Shown: positions 1 through 12,512 of the stretch, piece by piece
Numbering within the stretch: position 1 is the stretch's first letter
Layout of the letters: each line of letters opens with the position of its first letter
Source: Ornithodoros turicata
Taxonomy: Eukaryota > Arthropoda > Arachnida > Ixodida > Argasidae
Assembly (NCBI RefSeq): GCF_037126465.1
Contig: NC_088205.1
Location: 27,697,482 to 27,761,481, forward strand
DNA: 64,000 nt
Reading direction: 5' to 3'
Notes under the pieces: model-generated
The model's database searches: none
The model's input: only the letters and a program-made list of their open reading frames with translations
What the model was told of the DNA's origin: nothing
Translations under genes and position numbers: made by a program

Positions 1-2035
1 GCACCCGCGGGCCGACGTCATAGGTGACGTGTGCATGAGAGAGGCGCAGCTTTCGTTGTCTGCTCTTACGGCACGTTTCGACAAATTCCTCGAAAACGAC
101 TTGGTTATTCCGAATGAAACTTTGATGGTTGTATGTGTACAGCACTCGTGAAACTAGTTTTGGCTAAGTTTCGGAATCGCCTCGGCTGTACGAGACCGTC
201 CCTTTAAGCAGCCAGGGGTATTCACATACTGTTGCTTGGCAAGGTTCGATACCTCAGTTTTGGAAATCATAACTTTGTTTTGTATTCGGTGACGGGATGA
301 TTGGTGGGCGTTACGCGTGACAACTGCGAATAAAAACGAGCCTTCCATTTGAGGAGAACATAAAACACGTCCTATCACTTTTTGGATAAATGGTGTCGCA
401 TATTAAAACGGAGTGTTTTGATTAACACGGAGTGACAGAACGCCGAGGAGACACAAACAAGACGCACACGGGAATCATCAGAGTTACTACATAAAGGCTG
501 GGCCTATATTTCGGCTTTAAATCAATCCCAGCATTCCGTCCCGGGATCCCAGGATTAGTCGGGAAAAAGCACGAAATCCCGGGACTGTAAGAGTGGCCCA
601 GGATTTCCAACCCGGTGGCTACTAGATGACTAATTGACAGAGATTTATTAATTACGTCTTAAATTAGGGCTTAAAGTGTGAGACACAATCCCCGTCGAAA
701 GCCGTTCTGTTTTTTAAAATCTCCGAAGCGATCAGGAACGTTGAAATATCCATCTCTGAATATTCCCTTGCAACTGAGCCGAAACCGAAACCGTGCGCGT
801 CAGGAACGCGGGGAGCACAGCTCTCTTTCCATGTCAGAGAGCCACGTGCTTTGGAGCGATGGACATGGAGTTGGTGCTGATCACGGAGAAGTAAGGAAAT
901 AGAACGCGGTTCGGAAATGACGGCCCTAATGCCACAAATCTCTTGCGGGAGCGCAATGGCGCTCGTGTACCCTCGGAGGCTAGATCTCCGAAGATCCCGC
1001 TTTGGCAATGCTATGTTTCACTGTTGAATACTTTACGGTGACGCGCTCAAATGGGGAGTTTATTAAGCAAGCATGCACTCGAAGCATTTAGAAATAAACG
1101 ACTGTTTTTACTGTTGGGTGCGTTTTTTTTAAATACTTTATTCAGTAGTGTTTATCTTTCACTATTAATACCATTCAGAAGCGTAGAAGATCGGGTGACT
1201 AGGCTAGTTGGTAAAAGGTAATCATTGAGTGAGCAGCGCAGTAGGAAAACACAGACGAATATGGAAGACAGACGAGGACGTTCCGCATAAGGATGTCATT
1301 GTCTTTCCTCTTTCCTCGTCAACGTTTTCCTACTGTGCTAGTCAGTCAGTCATTGGATAACACTCCATAAAGTGGCGTAGTCATCCCTCACTCCACAAGT
1401 GGTGGCTCTTTCTACAACTTTTGAAGCAAATACATGCAGATCCAAGAGTGCCAGAAAAAAAAAAAAATATTTTCTGAACCAAAGCATGTTTAGATAAAAA
1501 TGGAAAAGCTGAATTTCCCCTAAGACACAAACATCATGTTTACTGATCCAAATAACTTTAATATAGGTATCGAGCGTATTAGCGGAGATGAAAAAATGCA
1601 TTACCAAGGTGTAAGATCGGAGGAGTTAGTCTATCATGGAACGCGGCCGCTGCGCTTCGTCCGCAAAAGATGCGTGGAATTAAAGCACGCGCTTTCTCAA
1701 CGGCGCGGTGGCGGAGTTCGCCCTCCTTACTTCTCCTCCGTGGTGCTGATCTGTTGGCCTAACCAACGCTTTGCGGCCCAGATAGGCCAACGACGGCCAT
1801 GTCTTACGTATGCCATGTCTTAAACGTGTCTCCACCCAATTTAGACGTAACAAACGAAGACTGCGGCCGCCGGTGTGCCTGTGACGTGTAAATGTTACTT
1901 GTATCACAGACATGCAACTTCAACTCGATCACCCACGAAGATGCGTGCGGATATTGCGAGGCAACGGTCTTTGACCGTTGTGTCGCACGTGCTCCAGTCA
2001 CGTGGTTTGGGATCTGACATTTCGTGGCATGGTGG
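1..2035. other. No supported gene
   Basis: Open frames here are short (under 115 codons), overlap on both strands and show no family motif, splice pattern or repeat structure that I can defend. A 13-nt A run occurs near 1454-1466. A host exon cannot be excluded. Confidence 0.5.
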
Positions 2036-2038
2036 TCT

Positions 2039-2095
2039 GCGCGTCCCACTGATCTCTATGTATAAAGGCTGGATCGCGCATGGGAGAGGGGCTCG
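2039..2095 (+). repeat. Short repeat, inverted relative to 5217-5272
   Basis: About 57 bp (core TATAAAGGCTGGATCGCG) recurs as a diverged reverse complement at 5217-5272. Both copies share the stretch that reads GAGATCAGTGG on the opposite strand. It probably marks an unclassified interspersed repeat. No termini or target duplication were resolved. Confidence 0.5.
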
Positions 2096-2190
2096 TGGGG
2101 GAGAGGCGTGCCTTCGGGCCGCCATGTTGGGAGGCCCTAAAGCGCTGTGTGTGCCCATAGAAAACAATGGGAGGCAACAAAGATTGTGAG

Positions 2191-4465
2191 TATTTATTGC
2201 GCTGCAAGCATTGGTCGTTGTTTGTCATCACACGATTTTGTAAGGTGCCAGTATACTGATGTATCCTAACAGTGTTTCACAGGTGTCCTGCCGTTTGATT
2301 CTTAATTACGTTATGTTTTTCATTCCGAAACTAGACCGTCACTGCAGTGCAGCGCTGGGGATTGTACTACAGCACGTTTCCCCAGCCAATATTTCAATAA
2401 GAAACGACTTGAGGTTAACAACAACCATGTATATAATATCCCGTACTGCGTTCTGGACAAAAATTGTTCCATAAAGAATGGTCCGGGAAAAGATATACTC
2501 GCATGGCAGAAAGAGATCGTTCTGTAGAATCACAGCCGCAATGTTTTAGCCGTGTATGCGTTTAGTATGATTTATACCAAGCATCGCCTTAGAAAGAGTC
2601 TTTCAGTAAACGACAGCGGTGCTTTGCCTCGCACATATGGACACACCGAAGCAGCCCAAATAATTACTTCACGCAATTAGATCACACTCGTTAGGACAGT
2701 TAATCAGGTAGTGATGTAAGCTTAATCAATTAAGTTACTTAGAAAGTGGTAACACCTGCTTGAGACACAGGACTTATCTCTTTTTGAAGTACAGCCCTTT
2801 ATGTTTGTTTGCTTCTTCCTTTATTTGTTCTGATTATTTGCAGGCGCGATTGTGCCAAACTGAATGTCCTTCTCCAGCACTCACGTGCTTTTGTTGAATA
2901 AAACTGCAGCGTGAGAAAAGCTGCTTGGGGACGGGGTCCTGCTATCCAGTGCCGACTTTGTCATGCTTGTTATGTGGAGCATGTTCCAAAAAATGCAGCT
3001 CCACGTATGGTCTTCAAATTGCAACAGGACTATTTGGAGCTCGAAACAGTTGTGATTTTGTCATTTTGGCCCTCGTGTACTCAGTCTGTGAAACGCAAAC
3101 AAAAAAAGTCTAACACGATATGCTTTTGTAATGAAGATCACTGATGATGAGTAAAGAGAATATACGAGTTCAAGTTTATTCAATATTTTATATCATTCAT
3201 TATATTATTCAACATTTTATGTCAAGTTTATACAACATCAAGTTTATTCAAGTTGAAGATTTATTTCTTGCACTTATGCGTTTGAGGATACAATGAACGT
3301 GCAGGGAGGTCGCAAAAGGCTACGTTTATTGTTTTGTGACCTTGCTACAATGGCAATATATACCACAGGAATGACAATGTACACGTACATTATGCAAATT
3401 TGTTGCACCCAATTTTCATACATGCTGAATTTTAAATTTTTGTTTTGCTGCCTATGTGTTCAGTGTATTACAAATTGCTTAATGCAAACAACACTTTGTT
3501 AATTTCAAGCTTTTTGCTCCCATCTAAGATATTCCTATACTGGAGGAACTGCCACTTCGACACCATAAAATATTCAGTAGGTTTCACTCTGGCAGGCCCT
3601 GCCACTGCAAATTTCCTGAATTGAAACCCTTCAAACTGTGTCATAATCTTAAATACGTCAATATTTCTGCAAGTAGTTGACATGCTGGATGACACTCCCC
3701 CTGCAGCTAAGGCAACCACAAAGTGTTCCAAGAGGCCGAAGGTAAACCTACAGCTGCATGAGTGTGATCAACAGTAGGGCATTCTCAATAAATAATTTTC
3801 TTCTTATAGTGTACATGTGCATGCCTATTAACTGGAATAATTATCACTGTTCCCTGACAAGTTTTAATTTCTGAGAGTGTACTGTAGAGGCTGCTTAGAT
3901 CTACAACAGTTCATACAAGGTATTATATACTGTGAATGCCTTTAAAAATCCCATGTGACACATATGCCTTTACTTTCTGGAGGTGCTGTGGAGTTTGTGG
4001 GCATTACGCAGGTTCTGCACCCATTTCTTGAGTATGTCGAGGCAGCTGTGAAGTAACCTGCATTGATGATGATTATTCCAATTTTTATGGTGCATCGACA
4101 ACAAAGGAAATAATACATCAGAACATTGGTTTGGGTGCAACCAGTTAAAAATGAATATGTTGTTTAATAAATGCATTGGACAAATGTTAAAACATCAGTT
4201 TAAAACATGGTTTACAATCCCAGTATCTTCTAAAAATTAAAAAGATTAAAAACTATTCTACAAAGAACATGGGGAACTCTTCTAAAAAGAATTATAATCT
4301 TTAATTATTATATTCCTGGGTGAAGGAGCCTAAAGTGTAAGGTGTGTTTCTGATGTGAACATGTAAGAAAATATGCAAAACTCAGAGAGGCTAACCACAG
4401 TGCGTGCACTGAGGTTGTTCCTTCCTGTAAAGTAGAAACCAGTGGATGAGGAACGTGATACTTAC
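2191..4465. other. No supported gene; AT-rich stretch at 3160-3262
   Basis: No recognisable coding family. The 78-codon frame at 2911-3144 has several cysteines but no known motif. Between 3160 and 3262 the motif AAGTTTATTCAA and close variants recur three or four times with related AT-rich sequence, an imperfect repeat tract. Confidence 0.45.
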
Positions 4466-5163
4466 CTGTACACCCAGCCGTATCACACTGCACAGATTAT
4501 TCACTAGGTAGCCCCCATGACGAAACCTGTATTGAGAGACCACTTTTGCCTTAAAAACTGCTACAAATAGCACGACACGCTACAAATTATTACTATCGTA
4601 ACAAGCTGACGATACAGCTCAGACACAAAGGCGTTATTCAAGTCGCGCCACACCACCGTTACGTAGGATTCTTTGTCACAAATCAAACCAAGGCACAAAA
4701 CAATACCAATAGATGAAAAATTGTGACAATCGTGGTCTCATTATGACGTAATACCGAACTTGTGCGCGAAGGTAATTCAAAGAAATGAATGTGGCACTTG
4801 CCTCCGCAAAGAACACCGTGTACCATGCTAGCAATGCATGCAAAAAAGCGCTCGAGTGCTCGCACATATATTGATGACAACACTACCTGTGTAGTGTAAC
4901 ATGTTCTTTCAAGCATATTATGCACTCAAACTGTATTTGCCGCCGGGTAAAATGCAAGTGTGCTCGATTGAACGTCGGAAGAGCGATCAAGCAACCTGCA
5001 TCCAGTGTTCGTTTTGGGCAAAAAAACACTTCATAATGGTCAAGTAAATATACAGAATGGACGCCTACTTATTCCTTGATAAAGAATTACTCACCTGTAT
5101 AAATTTAGGCCCTGTAACCCTGCCAGTACGGTTGGTACGACCGTAATTGCAAGAAGTTGCCAT
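4466..5163 (-). other. Candidate spliced transcript, two 5' exons
   Basis: Exon 1 would be 5095-5163: an ATG at 5163-5161 opens 23 codons ending in CAG before the donor GTGAGT. Exon 2 would be 4466-4526: a good acceptor (TCTCTCAATACAG) and donor (GTAAGT). Joining them in frame gives a stop after about nine further codons, so the coding potential is doubtful and this may be a leader or a noncoding RNA. The protein is not recognised. The support is splice-site quality plus the adjacent GC-richer, promoter-like segment near 5.2 kb. Confidence 0.3.
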
Positions 5164-5230
5164 GATCGCTGCGGCGACTGTTGTGGGTACAGTAAGATGG
5201 CGGCCGGTTTCTTCACGCTCGCGCTCCCTA
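5164..5230. promoter_or_regulatory. Possible bidirectional promoter with YY1-like motif
   Basis: AAGATGGCGGC at 5194-5204 matches the YY1-type motif often found just downstream of metazoan transcription starts. It lies between the candidate minus-strand exon ending at 5163 and plus-strand open frames beginning at 5197. No TATA box is obvious. The role is inferred from motif and position only. Overlap with a repeat at 5217-5272 is a caution. Confidence 0.3.
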
Positions 5231-5272
5231 TCCGCCATCCAGCCTTTTACAATCGAGATCAGTGGCGCGTCC
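5217..5272 (-). repeat. Second copy of the 2039-2095 repeat
   Basis: Diverged reverse-complement copy of the repeat at 2039-2095, next to the candidate promoter. The CpG-rich, promoter-like look may therefore be repeat-derived. Confidence 0.5.
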
Positions 5273-5374
5273 TTTCACCGCGCGTTGCGTTTTTCGTTAG
5301 CTTTCCACCAATAATTGTGCGACGACGCCATTTACAAACAAGTATATTTTTGCCGTGGCACGAGGAAGATGCAA

Positions 5375-5441
5375 TAGTCCGTATTCACCAGCCGACTTGA
5401 ACCATTGGTTTAGTGACGTTGAGTTTAAATCGATCACGTGA
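5375..5441 (+). repeat. 67-bp repeat with inverted copy at 12,446-12,512
   Basis: The stretch from TAGTCCGTATTCACCA to ATCACGTGA is found again, reverse-complemented and about 85 percent alike by eye, at 12,446-12,512. The end at TAGTCCGTATTCACCA is sharp in both copies, as expected for a transposon terminus. Confidence 0.6.
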
Positions 5442-5513
5442 TCTCTCCGGCTATGAAGAGCGGTTGACCAAAGGGCGAGCACAACGCATGCGCGCTATTG
5501 ACATTGGCACGAG

Positions 5514-6035
5514 ATGGTTGAGGGGAGGGAGAACGTAGCAGACGACAGGATTGTGAAGAGGAAGGCTCCCGTTTGTTTTTTGATTATGATGTTAACGGAA
5601 GAAAAGTTCAGGCGGCGCTGGCGCTGCTGCAGCCTGCAGGTGGTTGCGGATCGGGGTGTCGGTAATCGTCGGTTATGCGTTATACCTACCTCTGTATTTG
5701 TGAATGACAAGCTCTTGATATGGTCGCTAAAAAGAGAGCGTTTGCCATGTTATTTGAAAGGCAGCAGTAGGTATCCTAGCGCAGGTGATCGTTGTGCTTT
5801 TGTCGGTGTTCGGTCGTCGATTGTGGATGCGTATAATAACGTCATCCGCATCGACCATCGCTTTTTTATCGTCTGTTGTGCGGCCTGTGTGGTGAACTGC
5901 AACGATCAAGATAGCCTCTCGATTGATGGGGCATTCCAGCAGAGTCTTTTATACGCTTTCGAGCCTGATATCACGTTCGCAACGTGTGTACAAGTGCTTG
6001 ATCACTGTAGGCTATGTAAACAGAAAGAACACTGA
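5514..6035 (+). CDS. Uncharacterised 173-codon open frame
   Basis: An ATG-initiated frame of 173 codons, one of the longer uninterrupted frames outside the mobile elements. It is rich in Cys, Arg and Val. I see no domain, signal peptide, transmembrane segment or repeat. The GC-richer sequence after the candidate promoter makes a long chance frame more likely than in the AT-rich flanks. It may be part of a first exon, a long noncoding RNA or noise. No function is proposed. Confidence 0.2.
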   Translation: MVEGRENVADDRIVKRKAPVCFLIMMLTEEKFRRRWRCCSLQVVADRGVGNRRLCVIPTSVFVNDKLLIWSLKRERLPCYLKGSSRYPSAGDRCAFVGVRSSIVDAYNNVIRIDHRFFIVCCAACVVNCNDQDSLSIDGAFQQSLLYAFEPDITFATCVQVLDHCRLCKQKEH

Positions 6036-9000
6036 TGCAAGGGTGACGTTATCCTGCAGGTGACTCCCATACGCATAACTCGACGTGGCACTTTCAACGT
6101 GTCACAAATCTGCAACGCGTTAGACCATCTCTTTGCTGGCTGTGTTTCTTTGGAGTGTGACTTCTACGGAAAACGTACTCATGGTGCTGCCTTGTTTACG
6201 TCCTCGTCATGTGTGTGTGTTTTTCTGTTTGTTTAGCGCTGTTTTCGTCAGTTACCCAGGGCGTCCCTGCTTGTGAGCGTGGAAGTTGCCAGTGTCGTGA
6301 CCCCCTGTTAGTGTGGTGCTGTGCTTACCTCTGATCTCCTTTATTTCTGCATTTCACCATATAAGATTATTGTACAAATCATTAAGCACTAAATTGATTG
6401 TTCTGTTCAGCCAACAAAGATACATCATTACGTTGCGACTGTCTCTTGCTCTGATGAAATTTCACACAATGGGAACATACCTAATGTACATATTTGTCCT
6501 TACTTGTCATCTGCAATGATGCAGTTGACATCACAGACGTAATAATTGCAAAAATAAACGGCCACACTTTAATGCCATTACACTGCATCCGAGCCATTCA
6601 GAATTTGTAGTTTATTGAGACTGTGTACACAAAATACAGGTGTTAAAATGAACCAAATACCTCGTAAAGAAGGATATCTTGTACCGGTTTCAATAGTGGT
6701 GTTTCAAAGATGGAGCAAACAGGAAAGGACCAAAGAAACCACACACAACAACAGCTGCAACATCAGCCACAAACAAGCCTGTGCTGCCATTTTGTTCAAT
6801 AATTGTGTTGAGCTTATTTGTTCAAAGCCATATATTATTCAGGAAACACTTTTACACACCTGGTTGGGGACTTATCTATTTTTTCATGCTCATTCTTTAC
6901 AAACTTCTCTCTCGACTCCATACTGGCATTGTAAGCAATTTCACTGGCATTATCGTCGCACCATTACATGCCAAACCATCACCACCACCAATGCCTAAAA
7001 ACTCCCCACAGCTCATGCCATGCTATAATACGGCTGCCAACAGCACATCATGCACTAAACAAGCGTATGAAGGCGGGGTAGTTGGTACGAGTTCATTCCG
7101 CAGCAAGAGACGTGCACAGAAGGACGACGACTGCATCATTCACTACGATCTTTGAAATCACTCCTTATTCAGGCTTTTTTTAAATTTACAAAAGAATTTG
7201 CATAGCAATGCAGTTACAGTTATCACTTCACTCTTACACAGATCACTCAACTTTGACTGTGAAATGACATAAGAGGCCTGTGTGATGCCATGAGAAAGAT
7301 AATCGCCATTGTACAATTGTGTAAACTTATTTAGGGAATTTTTACTTCAGCAGCTCTTCACCGCTTTCTTGACATTTTTTCTAGTTTTCCAGTCATGCAA
7401 TAGTTCTCAGACTATTCCCAGTTTTCCATGCTTTACTGGATTGCAGACATCCTGAAATACAGACGATGATTCAAGCAACTCAGCAACTGGGCGTTTGAGG
7501 CTTACATGTTTGTATCATGCGTATTTGTGGCCTGCTTCGACTAATTTTCGTTTACACAGATGATAAAGCTATGAAAAATTATTGCACAGGCTGCATTTCT
7601 GCACTGTGTGGTTATGCAGTTTGACTGCGCACCTTTGTACTGAGAGATTATGCTATTTCTTGAGAAACAACACAGTGGAATACTACAGCAAGGCACACCT
7701 AGAGATGCTCATTCTAGCATTAAATCTCAGTGCTACAGCAAACAGCAGCACTGATTATTGTCTGCTCGCTTTCTATATTGACCTGTATCATACCGTAAGG
7801 GGAAGTCTGCAGTGGAAAATTGGATGCAATGCAAATAAGCTTATACAAAGAAAGGGATGCAACTTGAAATCATGTGCATCTTAGTTACAATGTGCTGTAT
7901 TACTTTTATTAAAATTTACATGATTGTATATCTTTCTTCTGCAATTTTAGTTACTTTTTTAGCCATATTGGTAGTTGTCACTTTGCAGAAGCCGACATAT
8001 TGATCCAGTTGCGTCAGCACAAATCTATGCAACCGAACAGTTTAATGTAGTGAGCATGGTGTACTGTATCATCAAGGACAAAGCCTGGGAGCAGATTTAT
8101 GGGACACAATGCTGAATTCGTGGTAAAATAATGTAGATGCCTCTGCATGACTAACCACCTAACTTCAGTAATGAGTGGTGGACATGCAGAGTCTTCAGGC
8201 AACTTCTGGTAATTAATACATGTCATATGGGGAATGGTTTGCAAGATACCAGCACCCAAAGCAACAGTTTCACAGATTCTGGCCATATGCATTACGTTGG
8301 CACACAAGAAGAGCATGTAACTACTTCGGTCCACTTTACTGAACTTTAGCACCCCTAAGAGTGCCATAGAAAATGTGGGGGGAGGGGGGGAGTTCTAAAA
8401 AGAAACAGTAGTAGTGTCAATTTCCCATTAAAAAGAAATGAAAAATTCCACACACACAACCACAAGATTTCTGAACCTATGGTGAAGCTAGCTCTTACAC
8501 AGACATGTTTTTTGTGGGGCATGGCATGGTGTGCCTAAGCTAATGCCAGTCACATATTTGAATAGCAATAAATTTGTATAGCAATTATTTTCTTCACATA
8601 TGGCATTGAAGAACGGCTTACCTGAAACAAAATAAATAATCAGGTTTGACACATATACAATCATACGTCACAGGCATTTGGTGCAAGTCATGCAGTGAAA
8701 GCAGTGTGCACGAGACGCCACATATTCTCCTGGTGATGATGTGAAGGCTTTCCAACAGTAAATGTATGTATGTGGTATCTTGTATTGCAACAGCATTCAG
8801 GCACTGTTTCGAATGACAGGTCCATAGATGTTAGAATCATTTGTCATGATGCCGATAACACATTCTTAGTTACACCAGAACTTTGTGACCGTAGTATGCC
8901 GATATTCTGTTTATTCTCCACTCACTGCTGTACATTTATGGGTGGAGTGCGAGTCAAGGAAGAGGAGAGCTGGTGTGAAATGAGAGTACCAATGTACAGG

Positions 9001-9363
9001 ACATGTCATACAGCAAAAACCGTGGACACTTAGCATGCACCTGAGCTGGCGCAAGGAGAACAAGTTGTAACATAATTGAAGGTAAAGTGATGTACTACAC
9101 ATATGGGCATATTAGCAGGATTTGGTTTGGTTCACTATTTTGTAACTCAGCTATTCAGAACACGTTGAAGACATGCACGACACAGCCAAATTAGAGGGTA
9201 GTGTTTCGGGTGTGTAGTATGTTGTGTGTTGTTACCGTTAATAAATTTTCTTATTACAATTAGAGGTATTGTGGCATTTGCGAAGAATAGGAGCAAAATT
9301 GGAATGTGGATGCAGGTGGATAAATCATGTGGCATGATTCCATAGGAATGTGTTGTTCGATTC
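6036..9363. other. No supported gene
   Basis: Several frames of 100-127 codons occur (6615-6998 and 6781-7155 plus, 7582-7884 plus, 8014-8367 minus). None has a family motif, and those at 6.6-7.2 kb overlap in different frames. An AATAAA at 6553 could serve a plus-strand transcript, but no coding exon feeding it was identified. Confidence 0.45.
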
Positions 9364-9577
9364 TTAAGATTTACCTCAACAGGATCAACGTGGCTCCAAC
9401 CACAGTTAGCTCGAAAGAGGGGTCCCGACGTTTCGGAGCCGAACCGGCTCCTTCTTCAGGGGTGACGAACTAACAGGGCTAACTTTGGTTGGAGCCACGT
9501 TGATCGTGTTCAGTTTCTACCCAACCAGGCACACCTGTGTCAAACATGTTCATGTTTAAGATTTACCTCTACAGGAT
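9364..9577 (-). mobile_element. Short insertion with hammerhead-like motif and ~20-bp direct repeats
   Basis: Nearly identical ~20-bp direct repeats (TTAAGATTTACCTC, then A or T, then ACAGGAT) occur at 9364-9385 and 9557-9577 and look like a target-site duplication. Inside, 9383-9401 (GATCAACGTGGCTCCAACC) is a perfect inverted repeat of 9487-9505, extendable to about 28 bp with one mismatch. On the minus strand the loop carries CTGAAGA, a GGAGCC/GGCTCC hairpin, GAAA and then CGTC, in the order of a hammerhead ribozyme core. Penelope-like retroelements are known to carry such motifs; attribution to that class is inference. Confidence 0.55.
9427..9468 (-). ncRNA. Candidate hammerhead ribozyme core
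   Basis: Read on the minus strand: CTGAAGA (9459-9453, fits CUGANGA), stem II GGAGCC with loop GGTTC and GGCTCC (9452-9436), GAAA (9434-9431), then CGTC (9430-9427). Stem III would be the self-complementary ACGT, so the motif may act only as a dimer. Stem I could start with CCC (9462-9460) pairing GGG (9426-9424). Activity is unproven. Confidence 0.5.
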
Positions 9578-11298
9578 ATGAGGCTACACAAAAGGAGTGC
9601 ACAGATCACACTAGTGCAAAGCTGCAGTGCGTCGAGTAATTTGCAACAGTCCTGCTCACAAAATGATGCAGAACAGCATGCATACATTTTTGCTTGAAAG
9701 AAAAGCCTTGAGCTTCAGGAGACACAAAAGGTACACCATTTTTTGTTTAGCGCTGTATTCACACTGAACAGGTGAGCACATGGATAAACTCTGTGGCCAT
9801 ATGACAGCTATCAACGATGTAAAAGGAGGAGAGCTAGTGTAACATGGGTGCTTGTTTACCCTGCTTTACTACTGTCGTCTATATCCACACTGAACACATG
9901 AGCATAGAAATAAACCATGCGACCATACGGCAGCTGTCAGTAACGTAAAAGAACGATAGCTACTGTTAACATGAGTGCATGTTCTTCCATGTGCTCGTGT
10001 GCTCAGTGTGGATATAAACGGCTGCAGTGGTTGGACAAATCTGTACCCATGTCAACGCAAGCTAACTTTCTTTTAAGTAGTTGACAACTGTCATGTGGCC
10101 ATGTACAATTTATCCATGCGCTCATGCTGCAGTATGGAGGAACGACATTTCCGTTTTGATGTTGCATGAACCAGCTGACTCCTATCATAATTGTCAATAC
10201 TATCTATTGATGAGTCTGTAGCCTATGTTTTGTTATATTCATCTGGAAGGTGCTATATGCAGTAATTGCAGTTGATCTAATTTTCAAATTTAAGTGCAGT
10301 TCAATGGGTGCAAGAGAGCTTCAAAGTTTCTGTACACATTGCCCTTTATTCCTGTGCAATTCAAACGTACTGCAGTACGACACCTCAGATATATTGGTGG
10401 AGTCAGCATGTGGAATGTAGCAAGGATTTTTTTTTCCTTGTGCGCCATTGCTCACTTATGTTCTCATGTGACCTTGACAACTGATTGAGCAGGATATGCA
10501 GATTGCACGCTTCTATGAAAAAAGTCATCCTTGTGGAACTACGTAGTAGCCTTTATTGTCTGAATATAAACAAAAAGCTCACGAATACAAAGTTGTTGTG
10601 ATGAATGAGTCCATAGCAGAAATTTTCAAGAGAGGATCTCCAGAATATATGTGCTTATACAATGCAGAAAAGCTGTCAGTGATTGGTCATGGTTATGTAC
10701 CTACAATAGTAATCACGCTTCCAAAAGGTTTGCAGCCTCTTTTAGCACAGTGCTGTGTAGTGTCTTTTGCAGAAGCAGCCCTACAAAAGCACATCTACTG
10801 TTACCAAATGATAAAGCAATATAGAAGTAAGCAGCTGTCCCTTTGAATGTTTTCTAATGTAGCAGTGGCAACACGATACTAGAATAACATATTTTTATTG
10901 GTCTGTTCTGCTGTGGCATGCTGAAATAATTAAAACACACATTTCAGTTTCATCTATGCTTGCATGTGAATCCAGGGGAAATGGGGACCTCCTTAGCTTT
11001 TGCTCCGGTATTTTCATAATCGGGGAACGTAAAATCTGCTCAGATTTCGTGTTCAGTGTAGTGCAACAACATGCAATATCTCCATGCCTTGATAGTACCC
11101 ACACAACAGCCGCAAGACGCTAATGCACTTTATGATCAGTCCTATCAGTGATAAGTCTCTGGAGATTAGACACGCTGCGAAGGGATAGATACTGGTTGAA
11201 TGATAGATACTGGGATGGTTGATAAGCATGCCAGTGGATAACGCCCCCAATTTCTCCATCGGGGCTCGCAACAAACATCTAGCACGTTATTGCTCTTA
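9578..11298. other. No supported gene
   Basis: Open frames are short. A 96-codon frame at 10,556-10,846 (plus) starts at TTG and has no known motif. Nothing else was resolved. Confidence 0.45.
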
Positions 11299-11640
11299 GG
11301 GCCAGTTCTCACTTGGCGACGCCCGACGCGGCGTCGTGAGCGGGCGGCGGAAGTAGAGGCGCATTTCCGCCGCCCCGCCAACGCGCACGATTTTCATGTT
11401 CCCACCACAGTGGCATTCCGTCGTCCAAAGCAGACGAAAAATCAGGAGGCGTGGCCTTTCTGTGTCACCTAATTGGTCGCCAGCTGTCGTTCTCGGCAGC
11501 TCTCGCCGACGTCGTGAAAGAAGGTCGGCATGGCAGTTTTTTGGCTCGACGTCTCTCTTCTCCCGACTCCGGAAATGCGCGTCTATTTCCGCCGCCCGCT
11601 CACGACGCCACGTCGGGCGTCCCCAAGTGAGAACTGGCCC
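11299..11640. mobile_element. PIF/Harbinger-type MITE, 342 bp
   Basis: Inverted repeats of about 75 bp begin GGGCCAGTTCTCACTTGG and end with the matching CCAAGTGAGAACTGGCCC. The element is flanked by TTA at 11,296-11,298 and 11,641-11,643, the 3-bp TWA-type target duplication typical of PIF/Harbinger elements. It has no coding capacity; the open frame that runs out of it at 11,396-11,986 crosses the element boundary and is not a gene. The arms are close to identical, suggesting fairly recent activity. Confidence 0.85.
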
Positions 11641-11643
11641 TTA

Positions 11644-12445
11644 CTGTACAATGACAGGGGTGCTTACAGCGTGTATCACAGGAGATGACGCTCATAATAA
11701 GCGCCAGCACTACTTATGCTTTGTTTTTGAAGATGCACATAGACGTTCGGCCATCCGCACGCTCTCTCGGTCCCTTGGATTGGTATATGGATTTTGTCCA
11801 GTGGCACATGTCGATATCACTCTCTTTGACCACACTTTGACGGTGCTTTTTACGTTTGTCATGCAAAAGTTCGCAATAGCGCCTTCTAAAAACAACAGCC
11901 GCTTTCGTACCCCCGGTCAAGCGTTACGCCGTTTTTGTTTACTAACCGTGCATTTAAAACGATTCTGCTTAATTTTTACCAGTTAACTTCGAATTAGTGC
12001 AACATCACCTACCGCAACCAATCTACGATAGTTTTTTCAACACACACGTCCACAGTAGTTGCAACGTATACTTAGACCGATGTTAAACTAGCCCCTCCCC
12101 TAGTTTAAAATACGTCCCATTCAAATGCATGGGGCTTAAACCACCAGTTTAAGTAGCTTGGGTGGATGATCGAAATGGAACATTTGAGGCAAATATTCGT
12201 CCCATTGTGATCAAATCTGTCTCCTGGGCGCTTCTAGTAAGTATATTAATCGAAACTTACCCAAGATTTGATGAAAAATTCTTCGTGAACCGGGGATTAG
12301 GCCTACCGGCTACCATCGCTTCTGGCAGACTCTGGTGAAATACGCATGCGCTGTGCAGGAAGACTTGCTATGTGCGCCGCCATAGGCTTCACAGCAGCAG
12401 GTGGTAGAGCATGGGGTGGTGATCCAGGATTGGCGAATGAAAGTC
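11644..12445. other. No gene; internal repeat motif
   Basis: A motif like CCACCAGTTTAAGTAGCTTGG near 12,140 resembles CCAATAGTTTAAGTAAGTTGG near 12,478, suggesting a diverged direct repeat or an internal part of the repeat that ends at 12,512. Confidence 0.35.
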
Positions 12446-12512
12446 TCACGTGATTGATTTAAACGCGACGTCACTAAACCAATAGTTTAAGTAAGTTGGT
12501 GAATACGGACTA
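12446..12512 (-). repeat. Inverted partner of the 5375-5441 repeat
   Basis: Reverse-complement copy of 5375-5441, ending sharply at the complement of TAGTCCGTATTCACCA. It lies immediately upstream of the candidate exon at 12,499-12,620. Confidence 0.6.

Noticed and set aside
11396..11986. 196-codon open frame on the plus strand
   Set aside because: It starts inside the Harbinger-type MITE and runs across its right terminus at 11,640; no coding motif.
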